Of a DNA stretch of 64,000 nucleotides, positions 1-8,983 are shown piece after piece. The stretch lies in NCBI GenBank assembly GCA_965196985.1, contig CBDALO010000249.1, positions 14,726 through 78,725 of the forward strand, written 5' to 3'. The notes beneath the pieces are model-generated. The model was not told where the DNA came from, searched no databases, and worked only from the letters and a program-made list of their open reading frames with translations. Position 1 is the stretch's first letter. Every line of letters begins with the position of its first letter. The stretch comes from 2-12-FULL-35-23 sp965196985 (GTDB lineage Bacteria > Pseudomonadota > Gammaproteobacteria > UBA12402). The translations under genes were made by a program, and so were the position numbers.

Positions 1-1
1 T

Positions 2-502
2 ATTTATCGCTTCAATTCCGAAGACATCCCACCAACACCGCTTCGCCTCAAGATTGAAATTAATACCGTTGAGCCTTTCACTGTGTTTGGCTTTCAAGAA
101 AAACAGTATCAAGTGGAAAGTCCTTGGTTTTCAGGCAAGGCAAGCATAAGAACGTATACGCTAGAAGAATTAATGGGCACAAAACTAAGAGCACTTTATC
201 AGCGAGCCAAAGGACGAGACTTATATGATCTTTGGATGGCGATTACCAAGCTTAATATAGATTGTCATAGTATTTTAGAAGCATTTGCATACTATAACAG
301 CCAGCACAAGATCAGAATTAGTCGTGCAGAATACGAAAAAAATCTACTTGAAAAAAGTCAGTCTAAGGATTTTTTAAGTGATGCGAAGCAAGTGCTGCCA
401 GCGACTATAGCCTGGGATCCGGAGGAAGCATTTCGAGTGGTATTTGATAAACTTATTAATCAGTTGCCTGGTGAACCATGGAAAGGGATAGGAACAAATT
501 AA
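2..502 (+). CDS. AbiEii/AbiGii-family toxin, C-terminal part (runs off left edge)
   Basis: The frame is open from base 2, so the gene begins outside the window and about 166 C-terminal codons are present. A GTG at 83 is internal, because clearly homologous sequence lies upstream of it. Seen: a block reading LRLKIEINT, then ELMGTKLRALYQRAKGRD followed by LYDLW; both are typical of AbiEii/AbiGii nucleotidyltransferase-fold toxins. In known AbiE systems such toxins work with an AbiEi antitoxin encoded just upstream, which would lie outside this window. The gene sits next to a restriction operon, which fits a defence island. Family call fairly firm; activity cannot be judged without the N-terminal catalytic part. 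Confidence 0.8.
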   Translation: MYRFNSEDIPPTPLRLKIEINTVEPFTVFGFQEKQYQVESPWFSGKASIRTYTLEELMGTKLRALYQRAKGRDLYDLWMAITKLNIDCHSILEAFAYYNSQHKIRISRAEYEKNLLEKSQSKDFLSDAKQVLPATIAWDPEEAFRVVFDKLINQLPGEPWKGIGTN

Positions 503-514
503 CTGATAAAGCTT

Positions 515-568
515 CTAACTTGCGCCACAGTATGGCGCAAGATGTGGCGCGAGTTTGGCGCAAGTTAG
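515..568. promoter_or_regulatory. Inverted/direct repeat cluster upstream of hsdM
   Basis: A perfect 13-bp inverted repeat CTAACTTGCGCCA (515-527) / TGGCGCAAGTTAG (556-568) encloses further copies of the same core. TGGCGCAAG or a one-base variant occurs in direct orientation at 533-541, 545-553 and 556-564, spaced 11-12 bp apart. The array ends 18 bp before the hsdM start. It could be an operator for the restriction operon or an attenuator hairpin; which one is inference. Confidence 0.45.
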
Positions 569-586
569 CGGGGATAAAGAACAAAC

Positions 587-2041
587 ATGTTTGAACAAAC
601 GTTTAAAAATATTGACGACATTCTTCACAAAGATGCGGGGCGCTTTAGTGAGTTAGATTATACCGAGCAAACGTCATGGATGCTGTTTTTAAAGTATCTG
701 GATGATTTTGAGTATGAGCGATCGCTTGCGGCAGAACTCGAAGGTAAAGAGTACCAATATATACTGGATGAACCCCATCGCTGGAGTAGTTGGGCGGCAC
801 CAAAAGATGCCAACGGCAAATTTGATCACAATCGTGCTATGACGGGTGACGATTTGATTGATTACGTTGATGGCGAATTATTCCCTTACTTAAAATCGTT
901 TAAGCAACGCGCTGACAATCCTAATACCATTCAATATAAAATTGGCGAAATATTCAGCGAAATTAAAAACAAATTACAAAGTGGCTATTCACTGCGTGAT
1001 GCACTTGAAAAAATAGACGAATTACGTTTTCGATCGCAAAAAGAAAAGCACGAATTATCTCATCTTTACGAAGCAAAAATTAAGAACATGGGCAATGCGG
1101 GTCGCAATGGTGGCGAATACTACACACCAAGGCCACTTATTCGTGCCATGATTGATGTCATTCAACCGAAGATTGGCGAGACCATTTATGATGGTGCCGC
1201 AGGCTCAGCAGGCTTCTTATGCGAAGCATTCGATTATTTGCGCTCACGTCAAAATTTATCAACCAAAGATTTAAAAATTCTGCAAGAGAAAACCTTTTAC
1301 GCCAAAGAGAAAAAATCACTGGCGTATGTGATTGCGATCATGAATATGATTTTGCATGGTATTGAAGCCCCTAACGTTATTCATACTAATACGCTGGCCG
1401 AAAACTTAAGCGATATCCAAGAAAAAGATCGTTATAACCTCGTGCTGGCTAATCCGCCATTTGGTGGCAAGGAGCGTAAAGAAGTACAGCAAAATTTTCC
1501 AATCAAGACCGGCGAAACGGCATTTTTATTTTTGCAGCATTTTATTAAGTCGCTCAAAGCCGGTGGCAGGGCGGCAATCGTAATCAAAAATACCTTTTTA
1601 TCAAACGCCGATAATGCGGCCATTGCCTTACGCAAGGAGTTGTTAGAGAACTGTAATTTACATACAGTGCTAGATTGCCCTGCAAAAACGTTTTTAGGGG
1701 CTGGTGTGAAAACCGTCGTGTTGTTTTTTACCAAGGGAGAACCAACACAAAAAATCTAGTACTACCAGCTCGACCCAGGTAGATCATTGGGGAAAACCAA
1801 TCCACTGAATGATGAGGACTTGAAAGAGTTTATAGCTTTACAGAAATCATTTTCAAACTCTGATAAATCATGGACAGTTAAAGTTGGTGATGTTGACAAA
1901 ACCACCTGGGATTTATCAGTTAAAAACCCGAAGGGACAACAACATGAAGATTTTCGCTCACCACAGCAAATCATCAAGGAAATTTTATTATTAGATGAAG
2001 AAAGCGCGAAAATCATGAAGAAGATAGAGGCTTTAATATGA
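587..2041 (+). pseudogene. hsdM: Type I restriction-modification methyltransferase subunit, amber-interrupted
   Basis: HsdM methylates adenine in the target of a type I restriction system and forms the M2S core with HsdS. The first 390 codons hold the HsdM N-terminal helical domain, an S-adenosylmethionine motif (DGAAGSAGF), GGEYYTPR and the catalytic NPPFGG near residue 289. Codon 391 is TAG (1757-1759). The same frame then continues without further stops through YYQLDPGRSLGKTNPLN to 2041, the normal HsdM C-terminus. The reconstructed length is 484 residues, usual for the family. The homologous position is normally Trp, so a single TGG-to-TAG change explains it. The product as it stands would be a 390-residue protein lacking the end that contacts HsdS. 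A translation restart inside the remaining 84-codon tail is possible but has no clear support. The stop codon overlaps the next gene by ATGA. Confidence 0.9.
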
Positions 2042-3285
2042 CAACACAACAAAAAATTCGGTGTCCATCATGTGGTGAATCAATATCTATCGATGATGTA
2101 TTAACACGACAAATAGAAGGAAAAATAAAAAAGGAATTTGATGATAAACAAAAAACACAAGAACAAGCGTTTATTGCTAAATCAGAAGAGCTAAAGCGGC
2201 AGGCTGCTAAAATTGCTGAAGAAAGAAAAAACATTGATGCTGTTGTGACAGACAAGGTTGCAGATCAATTGAAAGCGGAGCGGATGAAAATATTCAAAGA
2301 TGCTAAATCAGAAGCAGAAAAAGAACAAAATGCAATGATGGCGCTTTTAGAAGAACAACTTAAAAACAAAGAAGAGAAACTCCTAAAGGCAACGGAAAAT
2401 GAGATTGCTTTACGTAAAGAAAAAATAAAACTTGAAGAAGATAAACAAGCCTTTGAGCTAGAAAAAATGCGCCAGTTGGAAGAAGCGAAAAACGCAATTA
2501 TTGAAGAAGCAGGAAAAAAAGCTGCAGAAGAGCAACAATACGTGATTGCTCAATTAAAAAAGCAACTTACTGATGCTATCAAAGCAAAAGATGACCTCGC
2601 ACGCAAATTAGAGCAAGGATCACAGAAAACTCAAGGTGAAGTATTAGAGCTTGAACTAGAACAATTGCTCAAGTCTGAATTTCCTGATGATGAAATTACA
2701 CCCGTCCCAACAGGGGTTACTGGCGCGGACATTATTCAAAAAATTGTTAGTCGCACAGGTCGATCATGTGGCCAAATTATTTGGGAAACCAAAAAAACAA
2801 AATCATGGAACAATCAGTGGATTCAAAAACTCAAAGATGATCAGCGTGCTATTAAAGCGGACGTTGCCGTCATTGTTTCATTTGTTTTACCGGATGAGGT
2901 GAAGGGCTTTTCCTTTTGTGATGGAGTTTGGATTTGTGATCCTAAGCTAGCTACTGCGTTGGCTGCAGCACTTCGCATGAACCTTGAAGCGCTTGCTCGA
3001 GAAAGATCAATGTCAGTTGGTAAAAATGAAAAGATGGAAGTTCTCTACAGCTATCTTACTGGGGTGGAGTTTAAGCAACGTGTGGAAGCTATTATTGAGG
3101 CTTTTACCAGCATGGATACGGCATTGAAAAAAGAAAGATTGGCTTATGAGAAAATATGGGCTGAAAGAGAAAAGCAAATTAAAAAAGTAATTACCAATAC
3201 TGTGGGTATGTATGGTGATTTGAGTGGGTTAATCGCATTGCCCCAGATAAAAATGCTGGAATTGGATCAAGGGACTGCAGAATGA
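2038..3285 (+). CDS. DUF2130 family protein (zinc finger, coiled coil, PD-(D/E)XK-like core)
   Basis: 415 residues. Seen: an N-terminal CPSCGE element (residues 9-14) that could be half of a zinc site, a long Lys/Glu/Gln-rich coiled coil (about 30-205), then a globular region with GADII near 229 and WETKKTK near 249. The latter spacing fits the D...ExK core of PD-(D/E)XK nuclease folds, to which DUF2130 has been related. A second charged helical stretch closes the protein. The start ATG overlaps the hsdM stop as ATGA and its own stop overlaps the next start the same way, so it is probably co-translated in the restriction operon. It is intact although hsdM and hsdS are not. The biochemical role is unproven; an accessory nuclease is inference. 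Confidence 0.85.
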   Translation: MTTQQKIRCPSCGESISIDDVLTRQIEGKIKKEFDDKQKTQEQAFIAKSEELKRQAAKIAEERKNIDAVVTDKVADQLKAERMKIFKDAKSEAEKEQNAMMALLEEQLKNKEEKLLKATENEIALRKEKIKLEEDKQAFELEKMRQLEEAKNAIIEEAGKKAAEEQQYVIAQLKKQLTDAIKAKDDLARKLEQGSQKTQGEVLELELEQLLKSEFPDDEITPVPTGVTGADIIQKIVSRTGRSCGQIIWETKKTKSWNNQWIQKLKDDQRAIKADVAVIVSFVLPDEVKGFSFCDGVWICDPKLATALAAALRMNLEALARERSMSVGKNEKMEVLYSYLTGVEFKQRVEAIIEAFTSMDTALKKERLAYEKIWAEREKQIKKVITNTVGMYGDLSGLIALPQIKMLELDQGTAE

Positions 3286-4958
3286 AGCTCAAGAAATTAA
3301 TCATTAAAAATTTTAGATCTATTAAAGGCGAACAAAATGTTATTGATTTTGATGGTTCTAATATTATATTTCTGATTGGTCAGAATAATGTAGGAAAGTC
3401 ATCAATTTTGCACGCCTATGAATATTTTGTTAATTCCAAACAAAAAGTAACGTCAAAAGATTTTCACAACTACGACGTTAGTATCCCGATAGAAATAGAA
3501 GCCTGGTTCACAAAAGAGGAAGAAGATGGTTTGGATAATGAGTTATCAGCTAAAGGCAAAGAGCCAGATTGGATTTCTAAGTGGGTAAATTCGGAAAGCA
3601 TCGTTAAAATAAAGAAAACTTGGGCGTCTCCTGAAGCAGGGTTTAAGAAGCAAACATTTAACCCGCAAGAAGATAAATGGGTGGATAATGGGTTTGGTGG
3701 TTTTGACACTATCTTGCAAAAATACGCACCAACTCCAATATTAATAAGTGCAATAGAAACCGAAGAATCATTTGAAAAAAAGATTAATGAGTCAATAAAC
3801 AAACGCTTTTTAAAGCAGCTCGAAACTAATAATAAAGAAGAATTTGAAAAAATTAAGAATTCTATTATCGAATTGCAAAAGAAAGTTACTGGGTCATCTG
3901 ATGTTAGTGGATTTAATGATGAGCTAAACAAAGAGTTTAAGAAAGCCTTCTCAAATCTAACTTTGCAAATAAAAGCCAAAGATGAAGACGGGGTTGATAT
4001 ACTGAAAGCATTTGAAAAAAATCATTCTATTGGTGTTAAAAAAGATGGTGTTGAAAGAGATGAAAATTTCACTCAGCATGGGCATGGGGTAATAAGACAA
4101 GCGTTATTTAATTTTCTCAAATTTATAGGATCCCTTGACGGTGATTCATCAACCTATTTAATTTTATTTGAAGAGCCTGAAATATTTTTGCATCCAAAAA
4201 TCTCTCTTAATCTTAGAAGCAGTCTTTATGGCTTAGCTGAAAGTTCACAGTTTCAGGTATTGTGTTCAACGCACTCACCATTAATGATAGATATTTCAAA
4301 GCCGCATTCTTCCTTAATAAGAGTCATTAAAAACTCGGATGAAAGCACTGAATTATACCAGGTTGACGAAAATCTTTTCCAAGGAGATGCCGAGAAAAAG
4401 CAGTTGGTTCAAATGATAAACCGATTCAATCCACATGTTTGTGAGGCTTTTTATGCGGATAAAGTTTTATTAGTTGAGGGTGATACAGAAACGATAGTTT
4501 ATCGAGACTTATTGGATAGATTTTATCCTAATGAAGAAATATTTGTTTTAAATACTGGGTCAAAAAACAACATACCATTTTTCCAAGACATACTAGCTCA
4601 CTTCAAAATTGAGCATTACATTATTCATGACACTGATGAGGAAAAAACAAAAAATGGTAAAAATAATCCCGCCTGGACATTAAATCAAAAAATTTGGGGT
4701 AAAGTTGAAGAGGCGAATAAAAAACATAGTGCATTAGCAAGAAGATATATACATGTCAAAGATTTTGAATCAGCCAATAATTACCAGATGGATCAAAGCA
4801 AAGGCAAGCCTCTTTCCGCTTACAAGTTTGTTCAAACTATTAAAAATAATGATCAAAATATTGCCTGTCTGAATTGGTTAAAAGATATCGTAGATAAAAA
4901 AGAAATATTACATGATCAAAATTATTTATTGAATGAATGTGGAAAAACGAATGTATAG
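3282..4958 (+). CDS. OLD-family ATP-dependent endonuclease (AAA ATPase plus TOPRIM)
   Basis: 558 residues. Seen: Walker A GQNNVGKSS (about 33-41) after a RecF/SMC-like N-terminus (KNFRSIKG), Walker B with LILFEEPEIFLHP (about 290), a signature STHSPLMID, then a TOPRIM domain starting LLVEGDTETIVYRDLL (about 394) with a downstream DTDEE acidic pair. This order defines OLD (overcoming lysogenization defect) nucleases, which act in phage defence; GajA of Gabija belongs here. No UvrD-like GajB partner lies next to it. It starts on an ATGA overlap with DUF2130 and its stop overlaps the start of hsdS, so it is in the restriction operon, between M and S. It appears intact and may act alone or with the DUF2130 protein. 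Confidence 0.88.
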   Translation: MKLKKLIIKNFRSIKGEQNVIDFDGSNIIFLIGQNNVGKSSILHAYEYFVNSKQKVTSKDFHNYDVSIPIEIEAWFTKEEEDGLDNELSAKGKEPDWISKWVNSESIVKIKKTWASPEAGFKKQTFNPQEDKWVDNGFGGFDTILQKYAPTPILISAIETEESFEKKINESINKRFLKQLETNNKEEFEKIKNSIIELQKKVTGSSDVSGFNDELNKEFKKAFSNLTLQIKAKDEDGVDILKAFEKNHSIGVKKDGVERDENFTQHGHGVIRQALFNFLKFIGSLDGDSSTYLILFEEPEIFLHPKISLNLRSSLYGLAESSQFQVLCSTHSPLMIDISKPHSSLIRVIKNSDESTELYQVDENLFQGDAEKKQLVQMINRFNPHVCEAFYADKVLLVEGDTETIVYRDLLDRFYPNEEIFVLNTGSKNNIPFFQDILAHFKIEHYIIHDTDEEKTKNGKNNPAWTLNQKIWGKVEEANKKHSALARRYIHVKDFESANNYQMDQSKGKPLSAYKFVQTIKNNDQNIACLNWLKDIVDKKEILHDQNYLLNECGKTNV

Positions 4959-5506
4959 TAACTGGAAGACAGAAAGGCTTGTTGATGCTTTTCAAATCAA
5001 ACCATCTAAAGACGAAGTAGGGTCATGCTTGAATGGCAATGATAAGGTTTCTTTCGTGCCAATGGAAGATTTGGGAATATTAATAAAGACATTCACGGCA
5101 GAAAAAGAAAGACGTCTCGAAGATGTGGTGGGAAGTTATACTTATTTTGCTGATAACGATCTTCTACTCGCCAAGATTACTCCTTGCTTTGAAAATGGGA
5201 AAATGGGAATTGCAAAGAACTTAACAAATGGAGTTGGATTTGGGTCAAGCGAATATATTGTTTTCCGATCAAACGGCAAGGTCTTAACAGATTATTTGTT
5301 TTATTTCTTGTCAACTGAAGCATTCAGAAAAACTGGTAAAGAAAGGATGTCAGGTGCAGTAGGTCATAAGAGGTTGTCAAAAGAATTTATAGAAAATTAC
5401 TTTATCCACTACCCAGAGTCAATCCAACAACAAAACGCATCGTTGCTATTCTTGACAAAGCCTTTGTCGATATTGAAAAAATTCGTGCGAACACCGAAAA
5501 GAATTT

Positions 5507-7038
5507 GCTAGTGCGCCATCCTTTCTGTAAATTCCATTGACTTGCTGAAAATAAGCAGGCGACTCAGTCAGATTAGAAATTCCTTTTAAGGTAAACTTAA
5601 CCAAAAAAGAGGAATGACAATGAGCTGCTATAAAAATGAGAACTTAATCGAAGAAGCCATACATGTTTTAGCGATGGAGGGGTTTGAAGCTTTACCTAAG
5701 CTTGTCTCCAGGTTGATGAATGAGGCTATGTTAATAGAAAGGGAGCGCCATTTAAATGCCAGTCCTTATGAGCGAACTGGCGATAGAAACGGATATGCGA
5801 ACGGCTTTAAACCAAGGTTAATTAACACAGGTCAAGGTCAGCTTGAGCTACAGATACCGCAGGTTAGAGACTCCAATGAAGCCTTCTATCCATCAGTCTT
5901 AGAGCGAGGTGTACGCTCTGATAGAGCACTTAAGCTGGCTGTCGCTGAAATGTATGTGCATGGGGTTTCCACGCGCAAAGTTGAAAAGGTGCTAAAGCAA
6001 CTCTGTGGAACAGATATTTCAAGCACAGAGGTAAGCCGTTGCGCTAAATTGTTGGATGAAGATTTAAAGAAATGGCGAAATAAGCCGTTAGGAAAGATAA
6101 AATATCTTTGGCTAGATGCACGTTATGAGAAGGTGCGCACTAGCGGCACAGTACAAGACTGTGCGGTATTGATAGCCTATGGCTTTGATGAATCAACCGG
6201 CAAGAGAACAGTGCTAGGTGTTTCTGTTGCGTTATCAGAGGCTGAGGTACATTGGCGTGATTTTCTTCAGCAGTTGGTTGAGCGAGGTATACATGGTATT
6301 GAGTTGATTACTAGCGACGCTCATACTGGCCTAAAAGCCGCTAGAAGAGCTGTGTTCCCCAGTGTTCCTTGGCAACGCTGCCAATTTCATTTGCAGCAAA
6401 ATGCTCAGGCTCACATACCAAAGCGCTCAATGAAGGAACCAGTAGCTGAGGAGATTACAGCTATATTTAATGCCTCAAACATTCATGAGTCGGAAAGACT
6501 ATTGGCTATGGCGGTAGATAAATATCAGCAAACAGCACCAGAGCTTTCTTCTTGGTTGGAAGTGAATATACCGGAGGGCTTAGTAGTGATGAACTTTGAC
6601 AGGCCGCATCAAAAAAGATTAAGAACCAGTAACATAGCTGAGCGCGTAAACAGAGAGGTAAAAAGAAGGACGCATACAGTTGGAATTTTCCCTAATACTG
6701 AATCGTGCCTAAGGCTCGTATCAGCTGTTTTAGTGGAAATTGATGACCAGTGGAGCGGATCACCTAGATACTTAAGTTGAAGTGAATAATAAGGCTTCAT
6801 AGGGTTTTAGGATAGATCATTCTTGTTCTTATTAACGAGATATAATTGCTATTACCTAAAAGTTAATAATTTATTTTGAGAGGAGAAAAATTTGAGGTAT
6901 AAATAATTTTTTAGATTGATTAGCATAATTAATTTAAGATATTATGCGATGAGACAGGTACAATAGAGTGCCATTTAGAATTTTAAAGGTTTTTCTAAGT
7001 ACTGAAGTTGGTTTTTACAGACAAAATAACGCTCTATC
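5507..7038 (+). mobile_element. IS256-family element, copy 1 of 5
   Basis: 1532 bp. The edges were set by comparing all five copies: left end GCTAGTGCGCC, right end ACGCTCTATC. The imperfect terminal inverted repeat runs about 29 bp; both ends, read inward, share a CTGTAAA block. Target duplication AAGAATTT at 5499-5506 and 7039-7046, inside hsdS. Bases 6781-7038 carry no gene: AT-rich sequence that I cannot interpret beyond being the 3' part of the element. Confidence 0.95.
5614..6780 (+). CDS. IS256-family (Mutator-type) transposase
   Basis: 388 residues; acts on the element ends by DDE chemistry. Seen: N-terminal region with LINTGQGQLELQIPQVRDSN, WLDARYEKVR (first catalytic Asp), LITSDAHTGLKAARRAVFP (second Asp) followed by WQRCQFHLQQNA, and SNIAERVNREVKRRTHTVG with the final Glu. 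This is the Transposase_mut layout and the usual length. ATG 5614 is preceded by AGAGGAATGACA; a second ATG at 5620 (MSCYKN) has the better-placed AGAGGA. All five copies in the window encode the same protein. Confidence 0.95.
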   Translation: MTMSCYKNENLIEEAIHVLAMEGFEALPKLVSRLMNEAMLIERERHLNASPYERTGDRNGYANGFKPRLINTGQGQLELQIPQVRDSNEAFYPSVLERGVRSDRALKLAVAEMYVHGVSTRKVEKVLKQLCGTDISSTEVSRCAKLLDEDLKKWRNKPLGKIKYLWLDARYEKVRTSGTVQDCAVLIAYGFDESTGKRTVLGVSVALSEAEVHWRDFLQQLVERGIHGIELITSDAHTGLKAARRAVFPSVPWQRCQFHLQQNAQAHIPKRSMKEPVAEEITAIFNASNIHESERLLAMAVDKYQQTAPELSSWLEVNIPEGLVVMNFDRPHQKRLRTSNIAERVNREVKRRTHTVGIFPNTESCLRLVSAVLVEIDDQWSGSPRYLS

Positions 7039-7596
7039 AAGAATTTAAGAAATGCCCGTGAGTTGTTTGAGAGTTATTTGCAGCAGGTGTTTTGTCAGCG
7101 CGGTGAGGGATGGGAAACTAATATATTAAAAAATGTGGCTTGGTTCAATTACGGTGTATTTTAGGTATCAGGGCGCATAGAAATACCTACCCAATTAAAG
7201 CATAATAACTACTGCTCTTTAAAAATTAGATTGCGTTATGCTGCTCGTTGAAAACGTTTGAAGCCCAGCATTTCTACCCAGTGTGGATGCTCCTGACCAG
7301 TTAAAATATGTGCTGGAGTTTTCTGATGACGAAAGCTTTTTTCGCTACGCTCGATTTTCTCATGATTTAAAAAGAAGCGTAGTAAATTAAGAAATCCATT
7401 CCCTACTTGCTTACGTACAAATAAGTAGGGAGATATACGACTATGCAGGTTTTCTGCCATAGAGCTTGTGCGTTCCGTGCCCTCTAGCACTCGAGTCACA
7501 AGTTCTTCTATGTCATAGAAATCATCACCCAATTCATCTTGTAAGGGTAACGCACGAACAGCATATTTCATTGACCCTTCCTTACACCTTTGTAAT

Positions 7597-8983
7597 GGGT
7601 GCTGCCTTTATATAATGTAGAATATATAGCATAATATACACTTTAACATGATGAAGGATGGTGTTTGGATGTCAGCTAGAATTATCTCTGATGAAAATAA
7701 TGAATTAACTATTGAACTCAAGCTTCCACTAAAAGGATCCATGCTTGAATGTGAGGATGCAATTCTTGACGGCCTTAATGAGGTTGGAACATTAGCCACT
7801 GAAAAAGCATTAAGTAAATTTGATGCAGATGGCTCTCCTATCCATGTTGGAAAAATAAAGCTAACAGCACGAAGTAGAGATGAAGCAAATTACCAAACGC
7901 CTTATGGAGTTGCTCGAGTTAAGCGTTATGTTTATCAAACCTCTAAAGGCGGGAAGATCTTTTGTCCTTCAGAAGATAAGGCTAGAATTATCCAAGGATC
8001 AACACCGCGATTTGCAAAAATAATCTCACATAAATACTCAAACTTACCTGCTCCTAGTGTTATTGATGATCTCAAGGTCAATCATAACCGTAAAATCTCA
8101 CATTCATACTTGCAACGGGCAACTGATTTTGTTGGCGGTATTGCACAAGCCAAAGAGGCTGAGTGGGAATATGAAGAGCCAAAGCTTGATGCAGGCATTG
8201 AGATGCTAAGTATTAGCTTAGATGGTGCATATGTCCTCACCGTTGATGATGGTTATAGAGAGAGCATGGTTGGAACTATTTCCATGTATGATAAGCATGG
8301 TGCACGCCTGCACACAACCTACGTTGCAGCATCACCAGAATATGGAAAAGATGAATTCTTTAATAGGCTTGAAAAGGAAATAAAGCTGAAAAAGAAATAT
8401 TACCCTGATGCTAAAACAATTGGCGTTGCTGATGGAGCAAAAAATAATTGGCCATTTCTAAAAAAACATACTGATACGCAAATTTTAGATTTTTGGCATG
8501 CAACTGAATATCTCGGCGAAGCATCAAAGGCAGTATTTACCAAAAAATCTGAAAGAAATGAGCGTGATGTTTGGCTCGAAGAGAGATGTCATGACTTAAA
8601 GCACAAGAAAGGTGCGGCAGGTAGAATACTTGCTGAGCTTAAAGAGCATCTAAATAAAAACCTGAATAAATCGCTTAGAGAAAAGCTAGAAGGAACAATT
8701 ACGTATTTTGAAAATAATATTAAAGAAAAGCGAATGTCGTATCATAATTTGATTAAGCAGAATGCACCAATTGGCTCTGGCGTCACTGAAGCAGCATGTA
8801 AAACAATTGTTAAACAAAGATTAGGCGGATCAGGAATGCGCTGGAAAGACAAGGGAATGAAAATCGTTTTATGCTTGAGAACACTAGTAAAGACTAAAGG
8901 CAGATGGGATCAGTTTTGGGAGAAGGTCAATGATTTTGGCGTGCCAGCAGTAATATAGCCTACATTATATAGAGGCAGCACCC
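7597..8983 (+). mobile_element. ISKra4-family element, copy 1 of 3
   Basis: 1387 bp. Ends GGGTGCTGCC...GGCAGCACCC, with the inverted repeat extending about 24 bp with one mismatch. Target duplication TTTGTAAT at 7589-7596 and 8984-8991, inside another transposase gene. Confidence 0.95.
7648..8958 (+). CDS. ISKra4-family transposase
   Basis: Up to 436 residues. Seen: ISLDGAYVLTVDDG (first catalytic Asp region), TIGVADGAKNNWPFL (second), DFWHATEYLGEASKAVF, and PIGSGVTEAACKTIVKQRLGG ending in GMRW, the best-known ISKra4 signature with the catalytic Glu. ATG 7648 is followed by ATG 7651 and ATG 7669. Only the third is preserved in the 49.9-kb copy, so translation may really begin with MSARII. 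The stop lies 25 bp before the right end. This copy has Ser in FCPSEDK where the other two have Leu. Confidence 0.93.
   Translation: MMKDGVWMSARIISDENNELTIELKLPLKGSMLECEDAILDGLNEVGTLATEKALSKFDADGSPIHVGKIKLTARSRDEANYQTPYGVARVKRYVYQTSKGGKIFCPSEDKARIIQGSTPRFAKIISHKYSNLPAPSVIDDLKVNHNRKISHSYLQRATDFVGGIAQAKEAEWEYEEPKLDAGIEMLSISLDGAYVLTVDDGYRESMVGTISMYDKHGARLHTTYVAASPEYGKDEFFNRLEKEIKLKKKYYPDAKTIGVADGAKNNWPFLKKHTDTQILDFWHATEYLGEASKAVFTKKSERNERDVWLEERCHDLKHKKGAAGRILAELKEHLNKNLNKSLREKLEGTITYFENNIKEKRMSYHNLIKQNAPIGSGVTEAACKTIVKQRLGGSGMRWKDKGMKIVLCLRTLVKTKGRWDQFWEKVNDFGVPAVI

Larger units (their letters stand above)
4951..7136 (+). pseudogene. hsdS: Type I restriction specificity subunit, frameshifted, IS256-disrupted and 3'-truncated
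   Basis: HsdS recognises the target sequence through two target-recognition domains. ATG 4951 (after GGAAAA) overlaps the OLD stop; ATG 4933 is an alternative. The first recognition domain is readable up to SIQQQ. Near 5431-5436 one base appears to be missing: the other frame then continues RIVAILDKAFVDIEKIRAN, the standard central spacer helix. At 5507 an IS256 element interrupts the gene with an AAGAATTT duplication. After 7046 the same frame resumes as LRNARELFESYLQQVF, confirming the reconstruction. The sequence stops resembling HsdS after GEGWET and the second recognition domain is absent. The element beginning about 7137 probably removed it. No hsdR is present in the window. Confidence 0.85.

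Noticed and set aside
1757..1759. TAG as a recoded sense codon (pyrrolysine or reassigned stop)
   Set aside because: TAG ends intact genes in the same window, the residue expected is Trp, and no recoding machinery is visible.
3282..4958. Gabija system
   Set aside because: The OLD nuclease fits GajA in layout, but no UvrD-like GajB helicase is adjacent; neighbours are DUF2130 and hsdS.
1..7136. Search for hsdR completing the restriction system
   Set aside because: No DEAD-box/HsdR sequence is found on either strand; it may lie outside the window or be lost.
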